Part shown: in pieces, positions 33,312-43,371 of the stretch
How positions within the stretch are numbered: the stretch's first letter is position 1
Layout of the letters: each line of letters begins with the position of its first letter
Assembly (NCBI RefSeq): GCF_039614715.1
Contig: NZ_CP154857.1
Coordinates: forward strand, 3,410,001-3,474,000
DNA: 64,000 nt
Source of the DNA: Microbacterium sp. AZCO
Lineage (GTDB): Bacteria; Actinomycetota; Actinomycetes; Actinomycetales; Microbacteriaceae
Reading direction: 5' to 3'
Program-made: the position numbers and the translations under genes
Notes under the pieces: model-generated
Database searches by the model: none
Told to the model about the DNA's origin: nothing
The model's input: the letters and a program-made list of their open reading frames with translations, nothing else

Positions 33312-36300
33312 CACATCGACCGACGGCGACGCATCACGAGCAGCCCGCCGAGGAGCACGAGCAGCGACGCGCCCGCGGCCGCCGACCAGGCGATCGTCCC
33401 GCCCGTCACCGGCAGCGACGGCGGTGGGGTCGGCGTCGGGGTCGGGGTGGGCGTCGGCGTGGGCGGGGCGACCGGGTTCTCGGTGACGCAGCCGTCGCAT
33501 CCACCGCCGTCGCCCAGCGGAGTCACGCTGTTGGTCAGGGTCACGCCCACGGCATCCGCATCCACGCGAACCTGGTAGGAGACGGAGACGGAACCTCCGA
33601 CGGGGATGTCGGGGATCGCCCACGTGAGCGTCGTGCCGCTCAGCGAGAGCCCCGCCGCGGGCGTGCCGACGAACGCCGCGTTGTCGAGCACCTGGCGCAG
33701 GTCGTCGCGCGCTCCCGCACCGGACACGATGACGCCGCCGGTGTTGCTCGCGGTGAGCGTGTACGTCACGACCGAGCCCGGAGCCGCGCCGCCGGCGGGG
33801 GCGTCGCTCGCCTTGTGCAGCGTCCACCCGGGCACGTAGTGCGAGGTGTCGCACACGACGCACTCGCCTCCCGACCCCTGCGGCGCCACGACGTTGGCGA
33901 GTGTGGCACCGCGCGCACCGGCATCCACCACGACCGCATACGAGACGGTGGCGGTCTGGTCGGGCTGCAGTGTCGGAATCGCCCACGTCAGCGTCGTGCC
34001 GGTCACCGTGACGCCGGCGGGGAGCGGACCCGAGATCGTCGCGTCGTCGAGGACGTCGGTCAGGTCGTCGACCGCCGCGGCGCCGCTCACCACGGCGTCG
34101 GACGTGTTGTGCGCGGCGAGCGTGTAGGTGACCGTGTCACCCGGCGAGACGGTGCTTCCGGAGGACGGGTCGCTCGACTTCTCGAGCGTCCACTCGGGGG
34201 TGACGTGCATCGTGGAGCAGGGGTCGCACGAGGTGGGAGCCACCTCGCCCTCGGCGGTGACGGCGTTGCGGATCACCGCACCGACTGCGTCGTCGTCGAC
34301 GATCACGTCGTAGACGAGCGTCAGCGGTCCGACCTGGCCATCGACACGGCCCACCGTCCACCTCAGCGCATCGGTCGAGAGTGCGACGGTTCCCTGGGAC
34401 TGTTCGATCGAGCTGTCGTCGACGACGGCGACCGACGTCAGATCGGCGAGGTCGTCCTGGACGACGACGTCGTCGACCCAGCCGGGGCTCTCGGGTGTCA
34501 CCGTGACGGTGTAGCGGATCCTGTCACCGGGCTCGACGGTGGACCCGCTCGGAGGGTCGCTCGTCTTGGTGACGGAGTAGGAGCCGACCTCGCGATTGAT
34601 CGTGTTGGTCGCGGTGACGAGCGGTGTGCCGGTCGCGGGGATCGTGAAGGTGACGGAGGCGCCGCGGGTCAGCACTGTCGGGTTCTGCACCTCCATCGAC
34701 GTCGACCAGGACAGCGATGGCGGAAGTGGCGGTTCGGTTCCCTCGCGCACAGTGCATTCCGAGCCCGCGGGCACGGCTTGGTCGGTCGCACCCCACTCGC
34801 CGAGGTCCCGCAGCTCGAACGTCCCGCTGTAGACATCGCCGTTGAGGGCGCGGCAGAACCAGTCGAAGGGGAAGAGGGTTTCGGGGTCGAACCCGCTGCG
34901 GAAGCCCGCGACGACCTTCCGCACCGTGAAGGAACCGAACACCCGGACGATCGGGTTCGTCACCGTGATCGTCGGAAGAGTCGTACCGGGGGACACTGTG
35001 ACGACGGGATCGCTGAACCGCTCCTTGAGCCACTGGAACGACGTGTCGATCGCGACCGGCAGCTCGGCACGGCTCTCCGTCATGACGGCGCAGGTCGAGC
35101 CGACGAGGATCGGGGACGCGACGGTCGTGGTGGCTCCCGCGGCGATCGGGCCCCAATTGCCGCTCACCGATGTGCCGTCCTTCGCGCACTCGTACGTGCC
35201 CGAGAACGTCAGGTTGTTGTTGGGAGCGTTGGGGGTGACGGTCGGGCCCAGCTCGAGCTGCTTCGTGACCTGGAAGGTCGTCGTGACGCGGCGCGTCGAG
35301 TTCGTGATGCCGACCGTCGCGGGGCCGCCGGGGCTCAGCGTCACCGTGCGGTCGGCGGGGTCGTACTGGGGGTCGTTCCAGGCGTACGAGGCGTCCGTCA
35401 GAGCGGGCAGGGTATCTTCCGACACCGAGCAGACGGAGCTCGCCGGGATGCCGGCATCCGTCGTCACGTCGTAGACGCCGCCCGTCGCGGGCGTCGACCA
35501 CGCGCCCGAGAAGAGGGTGTCGCCGTAGGTGCATCGCCACGTGCCCCCGACCGTCGTGCCGGCCGCGAATGCGCCGTCGACGCCCGTGTACGTCTTCGCG
35601 ATCCGCAGCGCGCCGAACACCCGACCGGCGGTGTTGGTCACGGCGACCTCGGCGGGCGTGCCCGCGACGATCGACACCGGGCCGCTGATCGTCGGCGTGC
35701 CCCACGCCCACGATTCGTCGACGAATCCGGCCGACGGTGCGATCGTCGTCGTGTCCTCCTGCACCGAGCACGTCGAGGTCACGGGGAAGACGGTGTCGCC
35801 GGTCAGATCCGCCGCGACGCCGAGGGCGTCGGTCTGCCACGTGCCGCTGTAGGTGGTGTCCTGGTACTGGCACGAGTAGGTGCCCGAGAAGGTCGGGAGC
35901 GCGGCGATCGCATCGGCCGGGACGCCCGAGAGCTGCTTCACGATCCGCAGGCCGCCGAAGACCCGATCGATCGCATTGTCGACGACGACGGGGGTCGTCT
36001 GACCTGCGATGACACCGATGTCGACGCGCCCGCCGAACGCCCCGTTGCCGACCCGGTAGCGCACGGCTCCCCACGCGTAGGAGGCATCCACCAGATTGAG
36101 GTGCGGAGAGGCGATCGGCGCCTCGTTGACGGAGCACGTCCAGCCGGCCGGGACGTTGTCGACGATCACGACGGGAGCGCCGCCCGCCGCGATGGAGGCG
36201 TTCGCCTCGATCACGCCGTCGGCGCCGGAGAAGGCGCAGGTCACGCCGATCTGGAACGGCGGATCAGTCGGTGCGACGAAGCCCTCGACGGCTCCGCTCA

Positions 36301-39300
36301 GGGTCTTGGCGATCGTGATCGATCCCGTGTCGCGGGTGAGCGTGTTCGTCACGCCGATGGTGTTGATGCCGTCGAACGAGACCGAGGCGATGGGCGTGAT
36401 CGCCGGCGGCGACTGCCAGCGGTACGACGGGTCGACACTCGGCGACGGCGGCGTGTTCTCGGTCGCCGTGCACGAGCTCGTCGCGAGCACGCGGTCGAAC
36501 GGACCGGTCAGCACCGCGGGCTGCCCTGGCGTCGCTGTCCACTCTCCGCCCACCGTCTCCGTGCCGTAGGTGCACGACCACTGCCCGCTGTACTGCAGCC
36601 CCGGACGCAGGACGCTCTGGCTGAAGCCTGCGAGATCGATCGTCTTCTGCAGGCCGACGGTCGCGTACACCCGGATGACCGTGTTGGTGACGTCGATCGA
36701 GTAGTCCCCGTCGGCCTCGGCGACGTCGACCGATGCGGGCGCGAAGACGGGCGCCCCCCACTCGAAGGAGGCATCCTTCAATCCGGTATCGGGAGCCGAC
36801 GGCAGCTGCTCGGTCGCGCGACAGGTCGAGCCGAGGTCTACCTGCCAGGTCGCCGAGCCGCCGGCGGCGAGGAACTTGCCGCCGAGGTTGGCCTCGGCGG
36901 AGCCACCGGGCGGCGTGCAGAGCAGCGTCACCGAGAAGATGCCACCGGACCCGGTGAACCCGCCGTCGGGATCGACGACGGTCTTGTTCACCGTGACGGG
37001 CACCTGCTTCGGCGTGATCGCGTTGGTCGCGACGACCGACACGGACGAGCCGTCGGACGGGATCGTGAACTGCACGGTCCCGTCGGCGCGAGGGAGGGTC
37101 GGGACGTTCGTGACGACGTAGCTCACGCCGTCCCACGTGTACGGGTCGATGGTGGCGGGGAGCGCGTCGAGGTCTTCTGCGACGAGGCACTGCGAGCCGA
37201 CCGGGATCGCCTCGTCGGGACCCTCCACGCCGCCTGAGAGCATCGACAGCGTGCCGGAGATGACGGGTCCGGTCGGCGGCGTGCAGCTGTAAGTGAAGGT
37301 GAAGGGGGTGTCTTCGAACGCCGCGCCGGCGAGGCCGCCGGTCACCTGCTTCGCCACGAAGAAGCTCGCGGTGGAGCGATTGAGGGTGTTCGCGACGACC
37401 GACGTGCCTCCGCCCGTACCGATCACGACGGGCGCGGGGATCGACGTCGTCCACACGTACGACGGGTCTTCCGGCTGCACGGGCGAGGACGGGATCGCCT
37501 CCGTCACGGTGCAGGTCGAGGTCGCCAGCACCTGCACCGATGCCGAGCCACCGGGCTGGAGCGTCGCCGGGCCGCCCGCCGCCGGAGCCGTCCACGTGCC
37601 CGTGACCGGCGCATCCGCGTCGTAGGTGCACGACCAGGTGCCCGTGAAGGGGGCGGTCGGCTCAGCGCCCGTGTTGTTCGTGACGGTCTTCGAGATCGAG
37701 AACGGGGCCGTCACGCGGACGATGTCGTTGGTCACCGTGACGGGCAGCGGATCGACGCTGTTCGGCACCGACACTTCCTGGGGCTCAGGCGCAGCCCCCC
37801 ACGCGTACGACGCGTCGAGCAGCGCCGCCGATCCCGTCGGCGGAGCGACCTCGATGACGGTGCACGAGGCGGCGATCGGCAGGTAGTCGGTGACCTGGAT
37901 GCCGAAGTTCGGCGACGTGAACGAGAAGTCCTTCGAGTAGTTCGCTCCACCGCCCTGGGCCGGCGCGTCGCATGCGACCCGCAGCGTGAAGGATGTCTGG
38001 GCGTTCACGACCTCCAGGAAGTGCGCGACGGCCTTCGTGAGCGAGAGCCGGCCGAAGCCGATGCGGTTCGGGTTCGTGACGGTGACGGTCGCCGTGCCAC
38101 CGGCCGGCACCGACACCGTTCCGGCCGTGAGCCCGGTGTAGGTCGCGGCGCCCCACACATACCCGGGCTGCAGCAGGCTCGCCGACGGCGGCGTCTCGAC
38201 GACGCCGCACTGCACGCCCGCCGGCACGCGGACGGTCTTGCTGCCCCCGTTCGCGACGTTCACCGTGCCCGAGACGGAGCCGCAGTCGAAGGCGATCGCG
38301 AAGTCCTCGGCCGTGCCCGTGTAGCCCGCGCCCGTGACGGTCTTGGCGAGCTTCAGGTCGACGAGGTTGCGGATGAAGACGTTCGTGACGGCAAGGGTCG
38401 CCGGGCCGCCGGCCGGGATCGTGACGGTCGCGGGCGCGACGCTGAAGTCGCGCCACGCGTAGGACGCATCGATGAAGTCGCCCACCTCCGTCGCGAGCGT
38501 CTCGTTCACGATGCGGCAGACGGCCGTGGCAGGGATGCCGGTGACCGTCGCCGGAGTGCCGCTCGACACGCCGACGGTTCCGCTGCGCACGCTCTGCCCG
38601 CCGATCGTGCAGTCGTACGAGACGGGGAAGCTTCGCGTGGGCCCGCCGGTGTAGCCCGTGCCCGGCGTGTCGGCATTGCCGCCGACGATCGATTTGGTGA
38701 TCTGCAGCGAGCCGGTCTGCTGCGACGCCGAGTTGCCGATGTCGACGAGCACCGACCCGTTCGCCGGGATGACCACGGGCAGAGGGTTCACGGGCGCGTT
38801 CCACGCCCAGGAGCCGTTGAGGAGGTCGGTCGAGCCGCTCGGCGGGTTCTGCTCGGTCACGGCGCAGGTCGCACCCGCGGGAAGGTTCGGGATCGACACG
38901 ACGGCGCCGGGCGTGCCGTTCGTGGCGCTCGGGTTGACCGTCACCGTGCCGCTGACATTCCCGGGCGTGCAGGTGTACGCGGCCGTGAAGGCCTTCGCGG
39001 TCCCGGCCGTGTAGCCGCCTGCGGGCGAGGTCGTGACGGTCTTGGTGATCTGCAGCGTGCCGGTCTGGAAGCGGTTCACCACCTGGCACGTGACGTTCTG
39101 GCCGTTCGCGAGCGCCACCTGGCCGTTCGTGACGGGCACGCTCGTCGTCGGAGTGGCCGTGAGGAAGCACGACCAGTTGCCGTCCTGCACGTAGCCGGCG
39201 GTGCGAGAGCCGAGCGGTGTCTCGCTCAGCGTGTAGGTGCCCGCGATGACCGACTGATTCGTGATGGCCGGGTTCGGCGTCGTGTTCGTCTGTCCCGTCT

Positions 39301-40654
39301 GGCCGGCTCCCGCCACGTTCGCCTGTCCCGAGATCGACACGGGCGCCGCCGTCAGCGTCCAGTTGAACGGGCTGGCGAGGTCCCCCGGCTGGCCCGTCGT
39401 GATGACGGACTTCTTCAGGGTGAGCGTCGCGCGAGGCGTATACGTGTTCACGTATGTGCAGGTGATCGGGATCGCGGCCGCGACCGAGGTCGAGAGGTCG
39501 CCCGTGAACGTCACCGACTGCCCGCTCACCTGTCCGATCGGACTGCCCACGCCGTCACGACAGGTGAGCGACGTGAAGGTCCACGGCGCCGTCTGCGAGC
39601 CCTCCGTCAGCGTGACGTTCTCGCCCACTGTGTACGTGCGGCCGGTCAGCGTCGCCTGCCCCGCGGCGCCCGTGCCGGTCGGCTGCAGGGTGAAGTCGTT
39701 TCCCCAGACGGAGCCCGCGGCGTTGCTCGCGGAGTCGAAGGAGAAGGCGGGGAAGGATGCCGGCGCGCCGTACGGCGCGACGACCTGCTTGACGATCGTC
39801 ACGGGCCGCACCTGCTGCACGGAGGCGTAGAGGCAGCCGTAGGTGACGGCATCCTCCACCGTGCTGAAGGTGTTGACGACCGTGCCGACGTTCGACACTG
39901 TTGCGGGGCACGTGTTGCCCGAGCCCGGCCCGGTGAAGCCGAGCACGACCAGCGTGTACGTGATGCCGTTGTCGACGAACGTCTGATCGCTGATCTGGTT
40001 CGTGAAGTCGAGGATGTCGTTGTCGCGCGAGTCGCCGAAGCTGTTGGGCGTCTCGTTCATGCGCCACTGGTAGTTCAGCTGCACGCCGGCGAACTGGATC
40101 TGCATCTGCCCGCGGAACCACGAGCTCGTGAGCAGGCTCAGCGGCCGGTTCGCGTGCACCATACGACCGAGGTTGAAGACGGTGTTGACGGGCACTGTCG
40201 AGACGCTCGACGGAGCGAAGCCGAGGGCGCTCTGATTGGACAGGTCGAGCTGCGCGGTGACCGACTGGTTGTTGCGGAAGCCGTGCGCCGTCCACGCGGT
40301 GCTCCCGTTCCCGACCCATCCGGAATAGCCGTCGGTGTTGTAGAGCGGGTTGCCCGAGGTGCCCGCCGACCCGCCGGGGTTGGCGATCGTCCCGGTCGTG
40401 CCGCCGGTGTTGGAGCCGTAGCGGAAGTAGTCGCCGTTCACCGGGTTCGCCGTGCCGTTCGCGCTCGTCCACCCCGACTGGGTGAACATGCGGGACTGGA
40501 TGGCGACGCTGAGGGCGGCATCCGCCTGACTCGCGCCGACGGTGAGCTGCCCGATCGACAGACTCGCCGCGAGGGCGATGACGAGGGTCACGATGACGGT
40601 CATCGAGAGGCCACGTGCGGCTCCACGACGAGGTGACACGGAACTGCGAGCCAT
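33311..40654 (-). CDS. Giant LPxTG-anchored surface protein with DUF5979 and DUF11-like repeats
   Basis: A 2447-aa cell-wall protein. A Sec leader (LSMTVIVTLVIALAASLSIG) is followed by a unique N-terminal domain to about residue 290. About fifteen DUF5979-like beta repeats come next, each starting with a K-x-V-like strand (LQITKTV, LKLAKTV, FSISKTV, ITIAKTL, LRIVKQL, FTVRKVV) and holding paired cysteines and a C-x-V-x-E motif. Three DUF11-like repeats follow (SVTKTSDPPSGSTVEPGD, WTLEKSSDPSSG, WTLHKASDAPAG). The end is a Thr-Pro spacer and LPVTG at 2414-2418, then a hydrophobic segment and RRRR, the sortase signal. It is probably a stalk-like adhesin or capsule-layer protein. No sortase gene is in the window. 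Confidence 0.9.
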   Translation of the reverse strand: MARSSVSPRRGAARGLSMTVIVTLVIALAASLSIGQLTVGASQADAALSVAIQSRMFTQSGWTSANGTANPVNGDYFRYGSNTGGTTGTIANPGGSAGTSGNPLYNTDGYSGWVGNGSTAWTAHGFRNNQSVTAQLDLSNQSALGFAPSSVSTVPVNTVFNLGRMVHANRPLSLLTSSWFRGQMQIQFAGVQLNYQWRMNETPNSFGDSRDNDILDFTNQISDQTFVDNGITYTLVVLGFTGPGSGNTCPATVSNVGTVVNTFSTVEDAVTYGCLYASVQQVRPVTIVKQVVAPYGAPASFPAFSFDSASNAAGSVWGNDFTLQPTGTGAAGQATLTGRTYTVGENVTLTEGSQTAPWTFTSLTCRDGVGSPIGQVSGQSVTFTGDLSTSVAAAIPITCTYVNTYTPRATLTLKKSVITTGQPGDLASPFNWTLTAAPVSISGQANVAGAGQTGQTNTTPNPAITNQSVIAGTYTLSETPLGSRTAGYVQDGNWSCFLTATPTTSVPVTNGQVALANGQNVTCQVVNRFQTGTLQITKTVTTSPAGGYTAGTAKAFTAAYTCTPGNVSGTVTVNPSATNGTPGAVVSIPNLPAGATCAVTEQNPPSGSTDLLNGSWAWNAPVNPLPVVIPANGSVLVDIGNSASQQTGSLQITKSIVGGNADTPGTGYTGGPTRSFPVSYDCTIGGQSVRSGTVGVSSGTPATVTGIPATAVCRIVNETLATEVGDFIDASYAWRDFSVAPATVTIPAGGPATLAVTNVFIRNLVDLKLAKTVTGAGYTGTAEDFAIAFDCGSVSGTVNVANGGSKTVRVPAGVQCGVVETPPSASLLQPGYVWGAATYTGLTAGTVSVPAGGTATVTVTNPNRIGFGRLSLTKAVAHFLEVVNAQTSFTLRVACDAPAQGGGANYSKDFSFTSPNFGIQVTDYLPIAASCTVIEVAPPTGSAALLDASYAWGAAPEPQEVSVPNSVDPLPVTVTNDIVRVTAPFSISKTVTNNTGAEPTAPFTGTWSCTYDADAPVTGTWTAPAAGGPATLQPGGSASVQVLATSTCTVTEAIPSSPVQPEDPSYVWTTSIPAPVVIGTGGGTSVVANTLNRSTASFFVAKQVTGGLAGAAFEDTPFTFTYSCTPPTGPVISGTLSMLSGGVEGPDEAIPVGSQCLVAEDLDALPATIDPYTWDGVSYVVTNVPTLPRADGTVQFTIPSDGSSVSVVATNAITPKQVPVTVNKTVVDPDGGFTGSGGIFSVTLLCTPPGGSAEANLGGKFLAAGGSATWQVDLGSTCRATEQLPSAPDTGLKDASFEWGAPVFAPASVDVAEADGDYSIDVTNTVIRVYATVGLQKTIDLAGFSQSVLRPGLQYSGQWSCTYGTETVGGEWTATPGQPAVLTGPFDRVLATSSCTATENTPPSPSVDPSYRWQSPPAITPIASVSFDGINTIGVTNTLTRDTGSITIAKTLSGAVEGFVAPTDPPFQIGVTCAFSGADGVIEANASIAAGGAPVVIVDNVPAGWTCSVNEAPIASPHLNLVDASYAWGAVRYRVGNGAFGGRVDIGVIAGQTTPVVVDNAIDRVFGGLRIVKQLSGVPADAIAALPTFSGTYSCQYQDTTYSGTWQTDALGVAADLTGDTVFPVTSTCSVQEDTTTIAPSAGFVDESWAWGTPTISGPVSIVAGTPAEVAVTNTAGRVFGALRIAKTYTGVDGAFAAGTTVGGTWRCTYGDTLFSGAWSTPATGGVYDVTTDAGIPASSVCSVSEDTLPALTDASYAWNDPQYDPADRTVTLSPGGPATVGITNSTRRVTTTFQVTKQLELGPTVTPNAPNNNLTFSGTYECAKDGTSVSGNWGPIAAGATTTVASPILVGSTCAVMTESRAELPVAIDTSFQWLKERFSDPVVTVSPGTTLPTITVTNPIVRVFGSFTVRKVVAGFRSGFDPETLFPFDWFCRALNGDVYSGTFELRDLGEWGATDQAVPAGSECTVREGTEPPLPPSLSWSTSMEVQNPTVLTRGASVTFTIPATGTPLVTATNTINREVGSYSVTKTSDPPSGSTVEPGDRIRYTVTVTPESPGWVDDVVVQDDLADLTSVAVVDDSSIEQSQGTVALSTDALRWTVGRVDGQVGPLTLVYDVIVDDDAVGAVIRNAVTAEGEVAPTSCDPCSTMHVTPEWTLEKSSDPSSGSTVSPGDTVTYTLAAHNTSDAVVSGAAAVDDLTDVLDDATISGPLPAGVTVTGTTLTWAIPTLQPDQTATVSYAVVVDAGARGATLANVVAPQGSGGECVVCDTSHYVPGWTLHKASDAPAGGAAPGSVVTYTLTASNTGGVIVSGAGARDDLRQVLDNAAFVGTPAAGLSLSGTTLTWAIPDIPVGGSVSVSYQVRVDADAVGVTLTNSVTPLGDGGGCDGCVTENPVAPPTPTPTPTPTPTPPPSLPVTGGTIAWSAAAGASLLVLLGGLLVMRRRRSM

Positions 40655-40700
40655 AGCCCAACCCCCCGGGGTGCGATCTCCCCCCCGGGCGATCTGAGCC

Positions 40701-40710
40701 CGACGTTAGC
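40701..40710 (-). promoter_or_regulatory. GCTAACGTCG element upstream of the giant adhesin
   Basis: On the minus strand GCTAACGTCG lies 46 bp before the ATG. The same CGTA[A/G]CGTC core occurs upstream of the TasA-like gene (26437-26446), the Ig-like gene (28213-28222) and sulfite reductase (13132-13140). The rest of the 133-bp gap has no visible gene. Confidence 0.4.
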
Positions 40711-40787
40711 GCGGAGGCGTCGATCCCACCAACGATTGCGGACGAAGACATCCGGAAAGGGTGAGCCCGACGAGTCGCGGCATCCCG

Positions 40788-41672
40788 TCAGCCGATCGGC
40801 TCTGCCGCCTCCCGGGCGGCGCGCTGCGACGAGCGGACCGCCCCGATGCTCGCCAGGATGACGAGGGCGATGCCGAGGATCTCGAGCCACGACAGGGTCT
40901 GGCCGAGCAGCAGCCACCCGGCGAGCGCGGCCGTCGCGGGCGCGAGGCTCATGAGGATCGCGAAGGCGGATGCCGCGAGCCGGCGCAGCGCGATCAGCTC
41001 GAACGCGTACGGGATCGTCGAGGAGAGCACCGCGACCGCGGCGCCGAGGGCGAGGAGCTCGGGGCGCAGCAGCGCGGCACCGGCCGACGCGATGCCGAAC
41101 GGCAGCGACACGAACGCTCCCACCGTCATCGCGAGCGCGAGGCCGTCGAGCCTGGGGAACTCCCGGCCCACGCGCGCCGACGCGAGGATGTAGAAGGCCC
41201 AGCTCGCGGCGGCGCCGAGCGCGAAGAGCACGCCGACCGGGTCGAGGCGGTCCCACCCTCCCCCGCCGAGCGCGAGCACGCCCGCGAAGGCGACGCCGGC
41301 CCACACCCACGCCGACGAGCGCCGGGCGGCGACGATCGAGAGCACGAGCGGTCCGAGCACCTCGATCGTCACCGTCACGCCGAGCGGCAGACGTTCGAGC
41401 GCGAGGTAGAAGAGGCCGTTCATCGTCGCGAGCACGAGGCCGAACCCCACGACGGCCAGCCAGCCCGCGCGCGAGTGGCCGCGCACCGACGGCCGCGCGA
41501 TGAGCAGCAGCACGATCGCCGAGAACGCGAGCCGCAGCATGACCATCCCGAGCGGCCCGACCTGAGGGAACAGCAGCACGGCGAGCGATGCGCCGATCTC
41601 CTGGCACGCGAGTCCCGCGACGACGAGGGCGATCGCCGACGTCTGGCCGCTGCGCGGCGTCACACGCACCAC
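40788..41672 (-). CDS. EamA/RhaT-family transporter
   Basis: A 294-aa drug/metabolite transporter with about ten membrane segments in two EamA repeats (VAGLACQEIGASLAVLLFP in the first, ALGAAASWAFYILASARVG opening the second). The closest known types are threonine/homoserine exporters of the RhtA group, but substrate is unknown. The start is one of three nearby GTGs; I take 41672. It lies 19 bp after the serine-hydrolase-like gene, with which it is probably co-transcribed. Confidence 0.85.
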   Translation of the reverse strand: MVRVTPRSGQTSAIALVVAGLACQEIGASLAVLLFPQVGPLGMVMLRLAFSAIVLLLIARPSVRGHSRAGWLAVVGFGLVLATMNGLFYLALERLPLGVTVTIEVLGPLVLSIVAARRSSAWVWAGVAFAGVLALGGGGWDRLDPVGVLFALGAAASWAFYILASARVGREFPRLDGLALAMTVGAFVSLPFGIASAGAALLRPELLALGAAVAVLSSTIPYAFELIALRRLAASAFAILMSLAPATAALAGWLLLGQTLSWLEILGIALVILASIGAVRSSQRAAREAAEPIG

Positions 41673-41691
41673 GTCGCGAGGCCCGCCCGGG

Positions 41692-42966
41692 TCACGGGAT
41701 CGGGCAGATCGCGGCCGCCGTGATGGCGTCGTGGTACTGCTGCGCGGTCCACGGGAGTCCCGCCTCCGGGACCGTCTGACCCGACGCCGCGGGCGCCTTC
41801 GACGCGAGCGCCGCGAGCTCCCACGCGAGGTAGAGCGCGGGTGTGTTGCCCATCGCGGAGTTGTTGAGCACGACGGCGACCGTGAGTCCGGTGTCGGGGT
41901 CGGCGAACGCGGCGGTCGAGTAGCCCGGCACAGAGCCGGTCTGACCGATGAGCGAACCGGCCTGATAGGCACCGCCCGCGGCGGTGAACCACGACGGCGC
42001 ACCCGGGAAGGCGGGCAGCGGCGACGCGAAGCGATCGCTCTTGTCGGGCAGCAGCGCGCCCGAGGCGAGCGCCTGCGCGTAGCGGCCGAGGTCGTCGATG
42101 TCGGACACGACGCCCGAGTCGGTGTAGCCCGTGGTCGTCGAGAGGGCGGTCACGTCGAGCGGCTGGGCGCAGTTCATCGCACCCGCCGCGTCGCGCTGGG
42201 ACAGGTATCCCGACAGCATCTCGGTCTTCGACGGTGTGGATGCCGGCGACGGAAGCTGCGTGGCCTTGAGACCGAGCGGCTGGTCGACGTACTGGTCGAG
42301 CAGCTGCGAGGCGGTCTTGCCGGTCGCTCGCTCGAGCGCGAGGCCCAGCAGCAGGTACCCCGCATCGGAGTCGACGTACGACGTGCCGGGCTCGCCCGTG
42401 CGCGGCATCCCGAGTCCGAAGCTCGCGAGCTCGCGCGGGCTCCACTGGCGCGCAGGGTTCGAGAGCCATGACCCCAGCAGCTGGCCGGAGTACGAGCCGA
42501 TGCCCGACGTGCTCGCGCAGAGCTCGGCAAGCGTGATGTTGCTGAGGTCGGCGACGCCCGACACGTAGTCGGTGATCGGATCGTCGAGCGAGACCGTGCC
42601 CTGGTCGGCGAGCGCGTACAGCACGTCGCAGGTCATGGCGCGCGTGACCTGCCCGACCTTGAACTCCCGATCGGCGGCGACGGCGTCCTTGCCGCCGGGG
42701 GTCTCGGTGCCGAGCCCCGACACCCAGGAGCCGCTCCACGGCGCCCAGACGCCCACGACGGCGCCGGACGCGCCGGAGGCGGCCATCGCGTGGGTGACGG
42801 CATCCTGGAGCTGCTTCACCGTGTCGGCGGGCAGATCGCCCTCCGCCTGCGACGGAAGGTCGATGGGCGCCGCCTGCGGCGCGGTGCATGCCGCGAACGC
42901 CAGTGCCGCCACGAGGGCGAGCGCCATGGCGGTGCCGGCCCGGCGGATTCGGCGCGGGTGCCTCAC
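41692..42966 (-). CDS. Serine-hydrolase-like lipoprotein with lost catalytic motifs
   Basis: A 424-aa lipoprotein (Cys27 after MALALVAALAFAA) with the class C beta-lactamase/DD-peptidase fold. All three catalytic motifs are altered. SxxK is QVTR (Gln106, Arg109) in FKVGQVTRAMT. The YSN region reads DSD (199-201) in TSYVDSDAGYLLLG. HxG is QTG (Gln342). The surrounding fold sequence is well conserved, so it is expected to bind peptidoglycan or a partner without catalysis. The substitutions are plain in the DNA. It is followed by a transporter gene. Active family members are D,D-peptidases or esterases. Confidence 0.88.
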   Translation of the reverse strand: MRHPRRIRRAGTAMALALVAALAFAACTAPQAAPIDLPSQAEGDLPADTVKQLQDAVTHAMAASGASGAVVGVWAPWSGSWVSGLGTETPGGKDAVAADREFKVGQVTRAMTCDVLYALADQGTVSLDDPITDYVSGVADLSNITLAELCASTSGIGSYSGQLLGSWLSNPARQWSPRELASFGLGMPRTGEPGTSYVDSDAGYLLLGLALERATGKTASQLLDQYVDQPLGLKATQLPSPASTPSKTEMLSGYLSQRDAAGAMNCAQPLDVTALSTTTGYTDSGVVSDIDDLGRYAQALASGALLPDKSDRFASPLPAFPGAPSWFTAAGGAYQAGSLIGQTGSVPGYSTAAFADPDTGLTVAVVLNNSAMGNTPALYLAWELAALASKAPAASGQTVPEAGLPWTAQQYHDAITAAAICPIP

Positions 42967-43047
42967 ACTCTCACCCCCCGATGATCGTCATCCGATCTAA
43001 ACACACGGCGCGGGTTTCACCCGAGTCGCCTCCCTAGGCTTGACAAC

Positions 43048-43359
43048 ATGACGTTCCTCTTCGACTCGGATGCCGTTACCGGCGTGCTCCGCCACATGAA
43101 CGGCGACCACACCGACGACAACCTCCTGATCGCGAGAGCCTTCGGCGGGGAGCCCGATCTCGTGTCGGCCACGATGACGGGCTTCGACGGAGACGGCGGC
43201 GACTGGCTCGCCGAGACCGCCGACGGCAGGAGCGTCGCGGTCCGCGCGCCGTGGCCGGGCGGTCCGATCACCGAGCGGCCCCAGGTGCGGCGCGAAGTCG
43301 TCGCGCTGTACGACGAGGCCTGCCGCCGCCTCGGCGTCGAGCCGCGACCCCACTCGTAG
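43048..43359 (+). CDS. DUF2470-domain protein
   Basis: A 103-aa protein consisting of one DUF2470 domain, with the signature RHMNGDHTDDNL near residues 15-26. The same domain ends the heme-degrading HugZ proteins, where it contributes heme-site residues. Here it stands alone, 46 bp upstream of heme oxygenase. A helper role in heme or siderophore metabolism is likely (inference). TAGGCT lies 7 nt before ATG with no Shine-Dalgarno, predicting a leaderless message. Confidence 0.85.
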   Translation: MTFLFDSDAVTGVLRHMNGDHTDDNLLIARAFGGEPDLVSATMTGFDGDGGDWLAETADGRSVAVRAPWPGGPITERPQVRREVVALYDEACRRLGVEPRPHS

Positions 43360-43371
43360 CGAACCCGTAAC

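Noticed and set aside
32933..37237. 1434-codon plus-strand open frame antisense to the giant adhesin
   Set aside because: Frame opposite a real repeat-rich gene in very GC-rich DNA; Arg/Asp/His-rich with no domain, and it runs across the tRNA and ABM gene.
41692..42966. Active beta-lactamase or D,D-peptidase
   Set aside because: The serine and lysine of SxxK and the other motifs are replaced.
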